Below are positions 10,340 through 17,875 of a DNA stretch of 23,396 nucleotides, one piece after another; within the stretch, counting starts at the first letter, position 1; each line of letters begins with the position of its first letter. The notes below the pieces were generated by a model, which saw nothing but the letters and a program-made list of their open reading frames with translations, was not told where the DNA came from and searched no databases. Source of the stretch: an uncultured Nitrosomonadales bacterium (GTDB lineage: Bacteria > Pseudomonadota > Gammaproteobacteria > Burkholderiales > Methylophilaceae); contig CAMLMA010000012.1 in assembly GCA_946481065.1 (NCBI GenBank), positions 1 to 23,396 of the forward strand, written 5' to 3'. The position numbers and the translations under genes are program-made.

Positions 10340-10963
10340 TTACGGCCAACTCTTCAGCACTAGGTCGACCACGCGCCCCAACTGTTCACGGGTCGCGCCG
10401 CCGGTAGCCTGAACCGACAAGCCCTGATGCACGGTCGCGACATATTTCGCCAGCGCGAGGCAATCGCTGTCCTGCGGCAGATCACCTGCAGTTCTTGCCA
10501 GTTCGAAACGTCGCGCCAATCCGGCTTCAAATGCTCGACGGCAAGCAATCAATTCCTGCTGGATCGGGCTCGCGCCTTCTCCGCAAGACAAAGCCCCTTG
10601 TACGACCATGCAGCCGCGCGGGTTCTGCGGATTAGTGAGCAGTTCCACCGACTGACGCAGCAATTTCTCCACCACTTCCCGCGCGGTCGCTGCCTGTAGC
10701 GCCTCTTTGACATAGGCCACGGCGCCTTGCTGATAGCGCGCCAGCGCTTTCCTGAAGAGCTCTTCCTTGTTGCCGAAGGCAGCATAGATGCTGGGCTTGT
10801 TCATGCCCAGCGCCTCGGTGAGCTCCGCCATCGACGCGCCTTCATAGCCGCGTCGCCAGAATACGTGCAAGGCCTTCTCCAGCGCCTGCTCCTGGCAGAA
10901 AGCCGGCGGACGGCCGCGCGGCTTGGCGGTTTTCGCTGCGTCTTTCATCTCGTTCTGATCCAT
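10340..10963 (-). CDS. TetR-family transcriptional repressor, divergent from the SDR gene
   Basis: One-component repressor with an N-terminal helix-turn-helix and a C-terminal ligand-binding domain. ATG 10963 gives 207 residues beginning MDQNEMKDAAK. Then come a basic GRPP stretch and the TetR DNA-binding core (FWRRGYEGASMAELTEAL, then GMNKPSIYAAFGNKEELF). The remainder is helical with no recognised pocket. In-frame ATGs exist at 10987 and 11029, but the one at 11029 lies inside the promoter and operator, and 10987 would be almost at the predicted transcription start, so a downstream start is more likely. No ribosome binding site is clear for any choice. It probably represses itself and the divergent SDR operon; the inducer is unknown, perhaps an aldehyde or other electrophile. 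Confidence 0.93.
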   Translation of the reverse strand: MDQNEMKDAAKTAKPRGRPPAFCQEQALEKALHVFWRRGYEGASMAELTEALGMNKPSIYAAFGNKEELFRKALARYQQGAVAYVKEALQAATAREVVEKLLRQSVELLTNPQNPRGCMVVQGALSCGEGASPIQQELIACRRAFEAGLARRFELARTAGDLPQDSDCLALAKYVATVHQGLSVQATGGATREQLGRVVDLVLKSWP

Positions 10964-10997
10964 TGTTTTGCCATGGTCATCTGTCATTGATGAAAAT

Positions 10998-11068
10998 ATT
11001 ATACCTTTTGGTACAAAAATTGTTGACAACTTTTTTTGGTGCCCTTAATATTTATTTACCGTTTGGTA
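10998..11068. promoter_or_regulatory. Divergent promoters with two TetR-type operators
   Basis: Rightward promoter: TTGACA (11023-11028), 17-base spacer, TAATAT (11046-11051), close to the sigma-70 consensus. Leftward, TATAAT reads 11003-10998 on the minus strand, with a weak -35 TCAACA 17 bases before it. Two copies of the palindrome TACC-N4-GGTA occur, at 11002-11013 (O1) and 11057-11068 (O2), 55 bases apart; each continues CAAA on the right. O1 overlaps the leftward -10, and O2 covers the predicted rightward transcription start. A repressor bound at both would shut both promoters. Confidence 0.82.
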
Positions 11069-11109
11069 CAAATATAAATCCAGTCACTCTTCAAATAAAG
11101 GAAAGCATC

Positions 11110-11844
11110 ATGTCACAACAGAAAGTAGCACTCGTCACTGGCGGCAACCGCGGCATCGGCTTCGAGACCGCAAAGGGTCTGGGCGAACTCGGCATCACCG
11201 TCGTCATCGGCGCACGTGACCTTGCCAAGGGCGAAGCCGCCGCGAAGCAACTGCAAGCGCAAGGCTTCACCGCACATGCCGTCGTCTATGACGCGGATCG
11301 CCCTGAAACGGCACAAGGCGTCTACGACTATCTGGATCGCACATTCGGCAGGCTGGATATCCTGGTCAATAACGCCGGGATCTCCAAGGAAGCGCTCATG
11401 AGCAACAACAGCAGCACCGTGACACAGGATGTGCTGAAACAGACTTTCCAGACCAATCTATTCGCCGTCATCGCCCTCACCCAGACCCTGCTACCCTTGA
11501 TCAGGAAATCCCCGGCAGGCCGCATCGTCAACCTGTCCAGCATCCTCGGCTCGCTCACGCTGCACAGCATGGCCGAATCGCCGATCGCACCCGCCAAGGC
11601 CTTTGCCTATAACGCTTCAAAGACTGCGCTCAACGCCTACACCGTGCACCTTGCCAACGAACTGGCCAGCACCAATATCAAGGTCAATTCAGCCCACCCT
11701 GGCTGGGTCAAGACCGAACTCGGCGGCGAGCATGCGCCCATGGAAGTCGTCGACAGCAACCGCACCAGCCTTTACCTTGCGACCCTGGCTGCCGATGGCC
11801 CCAATGGCGGTTTCTTCCATGAAAAAGACGCGTTGCCTTGGTAA
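11110..11844 (+). CDS. Short-chain dehydrogenase/reductase (carbonyl-reductase-like)
   Basis: NAD(P)-dependent oxidoreductase of 244 residues. The start at 11110 follows AAAGGAAAG and gives MSQQKVALVTGGNRGIGFET; the longer upstream reading frame runs through the promoter and tetR start and is not real. Cofactor motif TGGNRGIG is at 10-17, with an arginine at 36 (GARD) favouring NADP. NNAG is at 87-90, Asn116 in QTNLFAV, a serine-rich stretch at 143-153, and YNASK gives Tyr167 and Lys171. The serine-to-tyrosine spacing (23 residues or less, depending on which serine) is longer than in classical members, as in carbonyl reductases. It is first in an operon with a hydrolase and a small membrane protein, under TetR-type operators. 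Substrate unknown. Confidence 0.93.
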   Translation: MSQQKVALVTGGNRGIGFETAKGLGELGITVVIGARDLAKGEAAAKQLQAQGFTAHAVVYDADRPETAQGVYDYLDRTFGRLDILVNNAGISKEALMSNNSSTVTQDVLKQTFQTNLFAVIALTQTLLPLIRKSPAGRIVNLSSILGSLTLHSMAESPIAPAKAFAYNASKTALNAYTVHLANELASTNIKVNSAHPGWVKTELGGEHAPMEVVDSNRTSLYLATLAADGPNGGFFHEKDALPW

Positions 11845-11874
11845 TCAATCAACTCAGATGAAGGGAGAATAAGA

Positions 11875-12735
11875 ATGCGCGACTTATCGGGATTGGGAAC
11901 AACTAAAGAGCTGCAACTGAAGGACGGCAGACGCTTACGCTATCTGCAGGCAGGCAGCGGCAAGCCGCTGCTTCTGCTGCACACCATCCGTACGCAGCTC
12001 GACTATTTCCAGGCGGTCATCCCGCAGCTGGCGCAGCACTATACGGTGTATGCGCTCGACCTGCCCGGCCATGGCTACGCTTCGATCGACACCCAGGCGC
12101 AATATGACGAGCCGTACATGCGCAGCGGCGTCATCGGCTTCATCGAGCAACTGGACCTGACGGACCTGACGATCGCGGGCGAATCCATCGGTGCCGTGCT
12201 GGCACTGACGGTGAATCGCCACCTGCCGCAGCGGGTCGCACGCGTGATCGCCAGCAACACCTATGACTACGACACGCGCTATGCGGACGGCGTCAGACGC
12301 GGCAATTTCCTCGCCAACTTCGTGTTGTTCAATTTTTCCATCCCCATCAACGGCGCCATCTTTGCCGCGCTTGAGAACAGGTTCCTGCTTGGCTGGATCC
12401 TGCGCGGGGGCTTGGGCAAGCGCCGATCCATGCCGGAGGAGCTGGTCAGGGAATTCGACAGGGTCGGCCGTCGCCGGGGCTACCGTTATGTCGAGCGCAA
12501 CCTGCTGAAGAACTGGCGTTCATGGGGTCAGGCCCGTTCCCAATATCCCAAGCAGAATACCCAGGTGACCCTGGTCTACGGGGAAAAGGACTGGTCGACG
12601 GTCGAGGAACGCCGACGCACCGCCGATACCTTGGGCTTGAACGGTCACATCACGTTGAAGGACACCGGGCACTTCGCCTTCGTCGATAATCCGGAAGCGC
12701 TGGTGGAGATCATCCTCGACCGGCAAGCGACATGA
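11875..12735 (+). CDS. Alpha/beta hydrolase-fold protein
   Basis: Serine hydrolase-fold protein of 286 residues, with no signal peptide, so cytoplasmic. The nucleophile elbow is GESIG (Ser104), the acid is probably Asp239 in LVYGEKDW, and the histidine His266 in DTGHFAFVDNP; the triad is therefore complete. A polar, arginine-rich cap region lies between about 130 and 225. The usual oxyanion-loop HG near residue 36 is HT (LLLLHTIRT), which is unusual. GGGAGA precedes the ATG; the gap after the SDR gene is 30 bases, and the stop overlaps the next start as ATGA. Co-transcription with an SDR suggests successive steps on one carbonyl or ester compound, but no substrate can be named. Confidence 0.9.
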   Translation: MRDLSGLGTTKELQLKDGRRLRYLQAGSGKPLLLLHTIRTQLDYFQAVIPQLAQHYTVYALDLPGHGYASIDTQAQYDEPYMRSGVIGFIEQLDLTDLTIAGESIGAVLALTVNRHLPQRVARVIASNTYDYDTRYADGVRRGNFLANFVLFNFSIPINGAIFAALENRFLLGWILRGGLGKRRSMPEELVREFDRVGRRRGYRYVERNLLKNWRSWGQARSQYPKQNTQVTLVYGEKDWSTVEERRRTADTLGLNGHITLKDTGHFAFVDNPEALVEIILDRQAT

Positions 12736-12968
12736 CGACACGACTCCCCTATCGTTATCGAACCATCGCCTTTGCCGCCGTCATGTCGCTATGCACCAGC
12801 ATGATCGTCTCCGGCATCCTCATCAGCCTGCACCCGCGGCCTGGCAAGCTGTTCATCGATGTCTGGCCTTCCGCCTTCCTGACGGCGTGGCCTGTCGTGT
12901 TCGTAGCGATCCTGGTGATCGCGCCGCTGGTGAACCGCCTGCTGGACAGGATTGTCGAGCCGAGTTAG
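12732..12968 (+). CDS. Small two-helix membrane protein, DUF2798-like
   Basis: This 78-residue protein has two hydrophobic segments, about residues 11-33 (IAFAAVMSLCTSMIVSGILI) and 48-68 (FLTAWPVVFVAILVIAPLV), with basic residues at the N-terminus. That pattern, and the MS within the first helix, match the DUF2798 family as I remember it. The ATG overlaps the hydrolase stop in ATGA, so it is translationally coupled and the last gene of the TetR-controlled operon. The function of the family is unknown to me. It ends 36 bases before the convergent deacetylase-family gene. Confidence 0.8.
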   Translation: MTTRLPYRYRTIAFAAVMSLCTSMIVSGILISLHPRPGKLFIDVWPSAFLTAWPVVFVAILVIAPLVNRLLDRIVEPS

Positions 12969-13004
12969 CGCGACTGGGCTGGACTTGGCCCGGGCCCGGC
13001 AGTA

Positions 13005-13928
13005 TCAGAGCCCGGCCAGCGTCTTGATATGCGCACTGGCGCTGCGACCCAGCGCGCTCAGAGCATAGCCGCCTTCCAGCACCGAAACGACACGGCCACT
13101 GGCATGGCGCGCCGCGACCGTCATGATCTGCTCGGTGACCCAGGCATAATCCGCCTCGCGCAGCGCAAGGCCGCCCATGTCGTCTTCACGATGCGCGTCG
13201 AACCCTGCCGAGATCAACACAAACTGTGGCTGAAACCCCTCCAATACCGGCAACCAGCGCTGCTCGACTGCTTGTCGGAAGCGCTCGCCATCGGTGCCCG
13301 CCGAGAGCGGCACGTTGATGATGTGCGCACTACCGCTATCCGCGCCGCTGAACGGATAGAACGGGTGGCGGAAGGTCGAGCACATGAGCACGCGCGGATC
13401 GTCACGGAAGATGGCCTCGGTGCCATCGCCATGATGCACGTCGAAATCGACGATGGCCACGCGTTGCAGGCCATGGTTAAGCAGCGCATGCAAGGCCGCG
13501 ATGGCGACGTTATTGAAGATGCAGAACCCCGCCGAACGGTCGGCGAAGGCGTGATGGCCGGGCGGCCGGATATTGCAGAACGCGTTGGCGCAAGCGCCGG
13601 ACATGACGAGATCGACCGCCTGTACGGCGGCGCCTGCGGCATAGAGCGCGGCGTTCAGGCTATGCGGGTTCATCACCGTATCGTCGTCGAGATAGATGGC
13701 ACCATGCTGCGGCGACAGATCGAAGATGCTGTCGATATAGGCTTGCGTATGGGCCAGCGCCAGATCATCGCGCGTGGCTGGCCGGGCCTCATGATGATCG
13801 AGCAACGGCATGAGGCCGGAAGCGATCAGCCGATCTTCGATCGCATGCAGGCGCGCCGGGGTCTCGGGATGACCGAACCCCATGTCGTGCTTGAGACAGG
13901 CATTGTGGGTGATATAGGCGGTTTTCAT
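13005..13928 (-). CDS. Histone-deacetylase-family amidohydrolase (class II-like)
   Basis: Zinc-dependent amidohydrolase of 307 residues; family members deacetylate lysines, polyamines or related amides. All hallmarks are present: RPPGHHA (His125, His126), GFCIFNN (134-140), the zinc loop DFDVHHGDGT (Asp163, His165), SAGFDAH (third zinc ligand Asp244) and EGGY with catalytic Tyr288. N-terminal GHPETPARL is typical of bacterial and class II members. There is no export signal. It starts 14 bases after the stop of the acetyltransferase gene, so the two are probably one transcript. This suggests it removes acyl groups that the neighbour adds, as reported for LdaA and Pat in Rhodopseudomonas palustris. 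Acetylpolyamine hydrolysis is the main alternative. Confidence 0.92.
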   Translation of the reverse strand: MKTAYITHNACLKHDMGFGHPETPARLHAIEDRLIASGLMPLLDHHEARPATRDDLALAHTQAYIDSIFDLSPQHGAIYLDDDTVMNPHSLNAALYAAGAAVQAVDLVMSGACANAFCNIRPPGHHAFADRSAGFCIFNNVAIAALHALLNHGLQRVAIVDFDVHHGDGTEAIFRDDPRVLMCSTFRHPFYPFSGADSGSAHIINVPLSAGTDGERFRQAVEQRWLPVLEGFQPQFVLISAGFDAHREDDMGGLALREADYAWVTEQIMTVAARHASGRVVSVLEGGYALSALGRSASAHIKTLAGL

Positions 13929-13942
13929 CTCGCAGCCGTCAC

Positions 13943-16627
13943 CTAGAGTCCGATCGACACCAGCTTCATCTGCGCGTCTTCCGCGCTGGTGCGGACCTTG
14001 AACCCGAGATCGCGCATCAGGCGCAGCATGTTGGTATTGTGCTTGAGCACCACGCCCTCCATGCGCTTGAGGCCGTGCTCGCGCGCGGCGTCCATCAAGG
14101 TCAGCATCAGCTGGCGCCCAAGGCCCTTGCCCTGCATGGCGTCGGCCACCACCAGCGCGAATTCGCAGCTGTCCGCGTCCGGGTTGATGATATAGCGCGA
14201 GACGCCGACCTCCACTTCCTGCGTGTCATCGCCTTCGCGCCTGACCGCCACCAGCGCCATCTCGCGGCTGTAATCGATCTGCGTGAATTGCACCAGCATG
14301 CGTGTCGACAGCTCGTTGACCGTGGTCATGAAACGGAAATAGCGCGACTCATCCGACAGGTTATGCACGAACCGCTGCACCAGCTCGGCGTCCTCTGGCC
14401 TGGTCGGCCGGATCAGGATATCGGTACCGTCCAGCAGCTGGTAATGACTGATGAGATGCGTCGGATAGGGGTAGATCGCCATATGCCCGTAGCGCGCGTT
14501 GACCGGCGCTTCTGCAGCCACGACCATGCGCGCGTCCACGGCGACCGCGCCGTGCTCGTCGAGTATCAATGGGTTGATGTCCATCTCCATCAGCATGGGC
14601 AGTTCGCAGACCATTTCCGAGACCCGCAGCAACACCGTTTCCAGTGCCAGCAGATCCGCGGGCGGCATACCACGGAAGGCGCCCAGCATCTTCGACACTC
14701 GCGTGCGGTCGATCAGATCGCGTGCCAGGAAGCTGTTGAGCGGCGGTAACGCCACGGCGGTATCCGAGAGCACTTCCACCAGGACGCCGCCGGCGCCGAA
14801 GGTGATGACCGGGCCGAACACCGGGTCTCGGCTGACGCCGACGATGAGCTCGCGGCCATTGGGCTTGCGTACCATGGGTTCGATGGCGATGCCGGCAAGC
14901 CGCGCGTCGGGGCGCTTGACGCGCACGTTCTCGGTGATACGCATGAATGCCGAACGCACCTCGGCGGCATTGTAGATGTTGAGCACGACCCCGCCGACAT
15001 CACTCTTGTGCGGGATATCCGGCGAATGCACCTTCATCGCCACCGGAAAGCCGACCTGCCCAGCCGTCACCAGCGCTTCGCTGGCCGAATGCACGATGAA
15101 GGTCTCGGCAACGCGAATATCGAAGGCCGCGAGCACGGCCTTGGCCTCCATCTCGCTCAACAGGCTGCGCTTTTCCTGCAGCGCGGCGTCGATGACGGCT
15201 CGGGCGCTTGCGAGGTCCGGGTCTTCATGATGCGAGAGCGGTCCCGGCAACTGCATCAGCAATTGCTGGTTGCGGTAATACGCCGACAGATACGAGAACA
15301 CCTCGACCGCCGGTTCCGGCGTACGGAAATGCGGCTTTTTAGCGGCGATCAGCGCATCCCGCGCGGCCTCGACCTGCGCTTCGCCCATCCAGCAGGTGAT
15401 GAGCGGTTTGGTGTAACGGTCAGATAAGCGGATGACGGCCTCAGCCACCTCGAGCGGCCGGGTCATGGCCTGCGGGGTCAGGATCGCCAGCACGCCATCG
15501 ACACCTTCGTCTTCCAGGCAGACCTTCACCGCCGCGTCATAGCGCTCTGCACCGGCGTCGCCGATGACATCGACCGGGTTACCGTGCGACCAGTGTGCGG
15601 GCAATACCGCATCCAGCTTGTGCAATGAATCCGGGCTCAGCTCAGCCAGTTCGATGCCCAGATCGGCCGCGCGGTCGGCAGCCATGACGCCTGGGCCGCC
15701 ACCGTTGGTGACGATCGCCAGGCGATTGCCGCCCGGATGGAAACCACAGGACATCGCGCGCGCGGCCGAGAACAACTGGCTGATGGTCTGCACACGGATC
15801 ACCCCCAGCCGGCGCACGGCGGCGTCGAACACCGCGTCCGAGCCTGCCAGCGAAGCCGTATGCGACATCGCGGCTTTCGAGCCGGCGGCATGGCGCCCGA
15901 CCTTGACCAGGATCACGGGCTTCACGCGGGCGACGGCGCGGACCGCGCTCATGAAACTTCGCGCATCATGGATGCCTTCGATATAGAGCAAGACGCTTTG
16001 CGTCTCGGCATCGGTGACCAGGTAATCGAGGATCTCGCCGAAGTCGACATCGGTGCCTGAGCCCAGCGAAACCACACTGGAAAAGCCGACATCGTTGTTC
16101 TTGGCCCAATCGAGGATCGCGGTGCACAAGGCGCCGGACTGGGAAACGATGGCCAGGTGGCCGCGATTGGCGTTGCCGTGGTTGAAGGTGGCATTGAGGC
16201 CGATGCCCGGCCGCATGACACCCAGGCAATTAGGTCCGATCAGGCGGATGCCATGATGCAGCGCCCGCTCCAGCACATCTTTTTCCAGCGCCTTGCCGAC
16301 CGGCCCGGTCTCGGCGAAGCCGGCGCTGATGATGACGGCAGCCTTGACGCCGCGCTTGCCGCAAGCCTCGATGATCTCCGGCACTGTCGCTGGCGGCGTC
16401 GCGATCACCACCAGGTCGATGAGGTCGTCGATCTCGGCGATCGTGGCATAGCAGGGTCGACCCTGCACGCGCTTGCGTTTGGGATTGATGGCGTACAGGC
16501 GCCCCTTGTAACCGCCTTCCAGCAGGTTGTGGAAAACGATCTGGCCAATGGCGTCTGGCGTATCGCTGGCGCCGAAAACGGCGACCGATTGCGGGGAGAA
16601 CAAGGGCGTGAGGTAATGGGCATCCAT
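13943..16627 (-). CDS. PatZ-like protein acetyltransferase: ADP-forming acyl-CoA synthetase domains fused to a GNAT domain
   Basis: An 894-residue protein of the Pat/PatZ architecture, whose characterised members acetylate lysines of enzymes such as acetyl-CoA synthetase. Order: CoA-binding Rossmann domain (10-130, SVAVFGASD), CoA-ligase domains (about 150-460), ATP-grasp domain (485-705, with KVHSPDIPHKSDVGGV and EMDINPLILD) and a GNAT domain (735-890) whose acetyl-CoA loop reads QGKGLG (832-837). Unlike E. coli and Salmonella Pat, which lack the synthetase catalytic histidine, this one keeps SHTASLAG with His256, and His540 in the ATP-grasp domain. It may therefore still have synthetase activity. 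The gene is 71 bases after alkB and 15 bases before a deacetylase-family gene. The ribosome binding site is weak. Confidence 0.92.
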   Translation of the reverse strand: MDAHYLTPLFSPQSVAVFGASDTPDAIGQIVFHNLLEGGYKGRLYAINPKRKRVQGRPCYATIAEIDDLIDLVVIATPPATVPEIIEACGKRGVKAAVIISAGFAETGPVGKALEKDVLERALHHGIRLIGPNCLGVMRPGIGLNATFNHGNANRGHLAIVSQSGALCTAILDWAKNNDVGFSSVVSLGSGTDVDFGEILDYLVTDAETQSVLLYIEGIHDARSFMSAVRAVARVKPVILVKVGRHAAGSKAAMSHTASLAGSDAVFDAAVRRLGVIRVQTISQLFSAARAMSCGFHPGGNRLAIVTNGGGPGVMAADRAADLGIELAELSPDSLHKLDAVLPAHWSHGNPVDVIGDAGAERYDAAVKVCLEDEGVDGVLAILTPQAMTRPLEVAEAVIRLSDRYTKPLITCWMGEAQVEAARDALIAAKKPHFRTPEPAVEVFSYLSAYYRNQQLLMQLPGPLSHHEDPDLASARAVIDAALQEKRSLLSEMEAKAVLAAFDIRVAETFIVHSASEALVTAGQVGFPVAMKVHSPDIPHKSDVGGVVLNIYNAAEVRSAFMRITENVRVKRPDARLAGIAIEPMVRKPNGRELIVGVSRDPVFGPVITFGAGGVLVEVLSDTAVALPPLNSFLARDLIDRTRVSKMLGAFRGMPPADLLALETVLLRVSEMVCELPMLMEMDINPLILDEHGAVAVDARMVVAAEAPVNARYGHMAIYPYPTHLISHYQLLDGTDILIRPTRPEDAELVQRFVHNLSDESRYFRFMTTVNELSTRMLVQFTQIDYSREMALVAVRREGDDTQEVEVGVSRYIINPDADSCEFALVVADAMQGKGLGRQLMLTLMDAAREHGLKRMEGVVLKHNTNMLRLMRDLGFKVRTSAEDAQMKLVSIGL

Positions 16628-16698
16628 GTTGAGCGATATTCTCGTCTATTTCGGTGATCGTGTGGCATCCATGGCCTCGGATCATGCCGCGGCCCTGG

Positions 16699-17358
16699 CT
16701 ACACCGCTTTGCGGAAGGTCAAGTTGAAGCGATATCCGCCCGTGAGGGCATGGTGGGCGACTTTGAGCGGCTGGATACCGTGATAGCGCAGGCGATCCAC
16801 GCCGCCCCAGACCACGATGTCGCCATGTTCGAGCAAGATGCGTTGCACCGGCCCGGCACGTTTGTGTCCGCCGAACTGGAACAGTGCCGGCACGCCGAGC
16901 GAGACAGAGACGATGGGCTGGCGCAGGTCGGCCTCGTCCTTGTCCTGATGCAAGCCCATCCTGGCGCCAGCGGCATAGCGGTTGACGAGACAGGCATCGG
17001 GGACGAAATCCGGGTAGCCGGCCACAGCCGCGGCATCGCTGGCCAGCTGCAGGAAAATCGCCGGCATCGCCGGCCATGGCATCCCGCTGAGCGGGTCCTG
17101 CGTGGCGTAGCGATAGCCGCGGCGGTCGGACGTCCAGCCATAGGCTCCGCAGTTGCTCATGGCGACTGACATCGCGTTACCGCCTGGCGTGACCATGTGC
17201 CGCCATGGCGAAGCAAGCGCGATGTGGTCGATCGCTGCCAGCAAGGCCGTGGCGGCAGGCGCGGCATAAGCCTTGAGCAGCAGCGCCCCCTCGCCCAAAC
17301 GCAATGAGGCGCCGGGCTCATCATTCGGCGTGGTCAGGAACAGGTCTTGGGTATGCAT
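16699..17358 (-). CDS. alkB: Alpha-ketoglutarate-dependent DNA/RNA demethylase AlkB
   Basis: Iron(II)/2-oxoglutarate dioxygenase that removes methyl groups from 1-methyladenine and 3-methylcytosine in DNA and RNA. ATG 17358 gives 219 residues and aligns with the E. coli N-terminus; a longer frame to 17403 adds 15 residues without support. Metal ligands are His137 and Asp139 (LHQDKDEADLR) and His193 (YHGIQPLK). Arg210 and Arg216 in the terminal YRFNLTFRKA bind 2-oxoglutarate. The substrate-recognition lid with MVTPGGNAMSVAMSNCG and GWTSDRRGY is highly E. coli-like. It lies 71 bases upstream of the acetyltransferase gene on the same strand and is divergent from a small hypothetical gene. No Ada box was found upstream. 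Confidence 0.96.
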   Translation of the reverse strand: MHTQDLFLTTPNDEPGASLRLGEGALLLKAYAAPAATALLAAIDHIALASPWRHMVTPGGNAMSVAMSNCGAYGWTSDRRGYRYATQDPLSGMPWPAMPAIFLQLASDAAAVAGYPDFVPDACLVNRYAAGARMGLHQDKDEADLRQPIVSVSLGVPALFQFGGHKRAGPVQRILLEHGDIVVWGGVDRLRYHGIQPLKVAHHALTGGYRFNLTFRKAV

Positions 17359-17391
17359 GGCCTCGGATATCTTCTGGCATGTGATGATAGT

Positions 17392-17431
17392 GGCATGATC
17401 CACTGCTTGTTATGATGCAGACAATCATGCC
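17392..17431. promoter_or_regulatory. Nested 40-base palindrome between alkB and the divergent small gene
   Basis: Outer arms GGCATGAT (17392-17399) and ATCATGCC (17424-17431) share one centre with inner arms CTGC (17403-17406) and GCAG (17417-17420), separated by 3-base steps and a 10-base middle. It is centred in the short divergent interval (17359-17464), the position expected for an operator controlling one or both genes. A transcribed hairpin is the alternative. It does not match the LexA or Ada consensus. Confidence 0.5.
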
Positions 17432-17464
17432 CCATCTCTGTTCAACCGCTCTGCGGCACCCGGA

Positions 17465-17782
17465 ATGATCGCCTGGCCCGCCATGCTCCACTACGCCGGC
17501 CAGGACGAGCTGGCCTATCTTGCCGATGAAGCTGGCTGGCAGGCGCACGCCGTAAACCCGCTGCATCTGCACCGTGACGACCGGGTGATCGACAGCGAAG
17601 GCCGCTGCTATCGACCCGTGCCGCACCAGGACCATATCGAACTCGTGGCGACTGGCGAACGGCTCGATGTCCCGGCTGCAGTGACCCTGCTGCAACGTCA
17701 CGAGGCGCAGGCCGGGCATTGCTGTGTCGCCAAATTGGCGGCGGCCAGCGTCGCCGATTGCATCGCAGCCTTGCAAGCGTAG
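17465..17782 (+). CDS. Small conserved-looking protein, DUF4144-like
   Basis: A 105-residue protein beginning MIAWPAMLHYAGQDELAYLA, then DVNP-like and IDSEGRCYRPV segments and an alanine-rich C-terminal helix. The opening and the IDS-G-CY stretch resemble the DUF4144 family as I remember it; that family has no known function. It has no signal peptide or membrane helix, and two adjacent cysteines near residue 85 (HCCVAK). No strong ribosome binding site precedes the ATG. It is divergent from alkB, and its stop overlaps the beginning of a 15-base tandem repeat lying in front of ald, 93 bases upstream of the ald start. Confidence 0.7.
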   Translation: MIAWPAMLHYAGQDELAYLADEAGWQAHAVNPLHLHRDDRVIDSEGRCYRPVPHQDHIELVATGERLDVPAAVTLLQRHEAQAGHCCVAKLAAASVADCIAALQA

Positions 17783-17820
17783 ACCTAGCGAGTGCAGACC
17801 TAGCGAGTGCAGACCTAGCG
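17781..17820. repeat. 15-base tandem repeat, 2.7 copies
   Basis: The unit AGACCTAGCGAGTGC occurs at 17781-17795 and 17796-17810, with a third partial copy (10 bases) at 17811-17820. The copies are identical. The first begins within the stop codon of the preceding gene, and the array ends 55 bases before the ald start. Perfect identity suggests recent slippage expansion. A role in ald expression is possible but not shown. Confidence 0.9.
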
Positions 17821-17875
17821 GGATTTTCTGCCGCGTCCGCTGTCGAACACGAGGTATGTTAATGGGAGCGTTTCC

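Noticed and set aside
10963..11109. N-terminal extension of the SDR frame (49 codons)
   Set aside because: It runs through the promoter and both operators, and the ATG at 11110 has a suitable ribosome binding site and a standard SDR N-terminus.
17403..17420. LexA box (CTG...CAG) at alkB
   Set aside because: Spacing between CTG and CAG is 12 bases rather than 10 and the inner T/A positions do not match.
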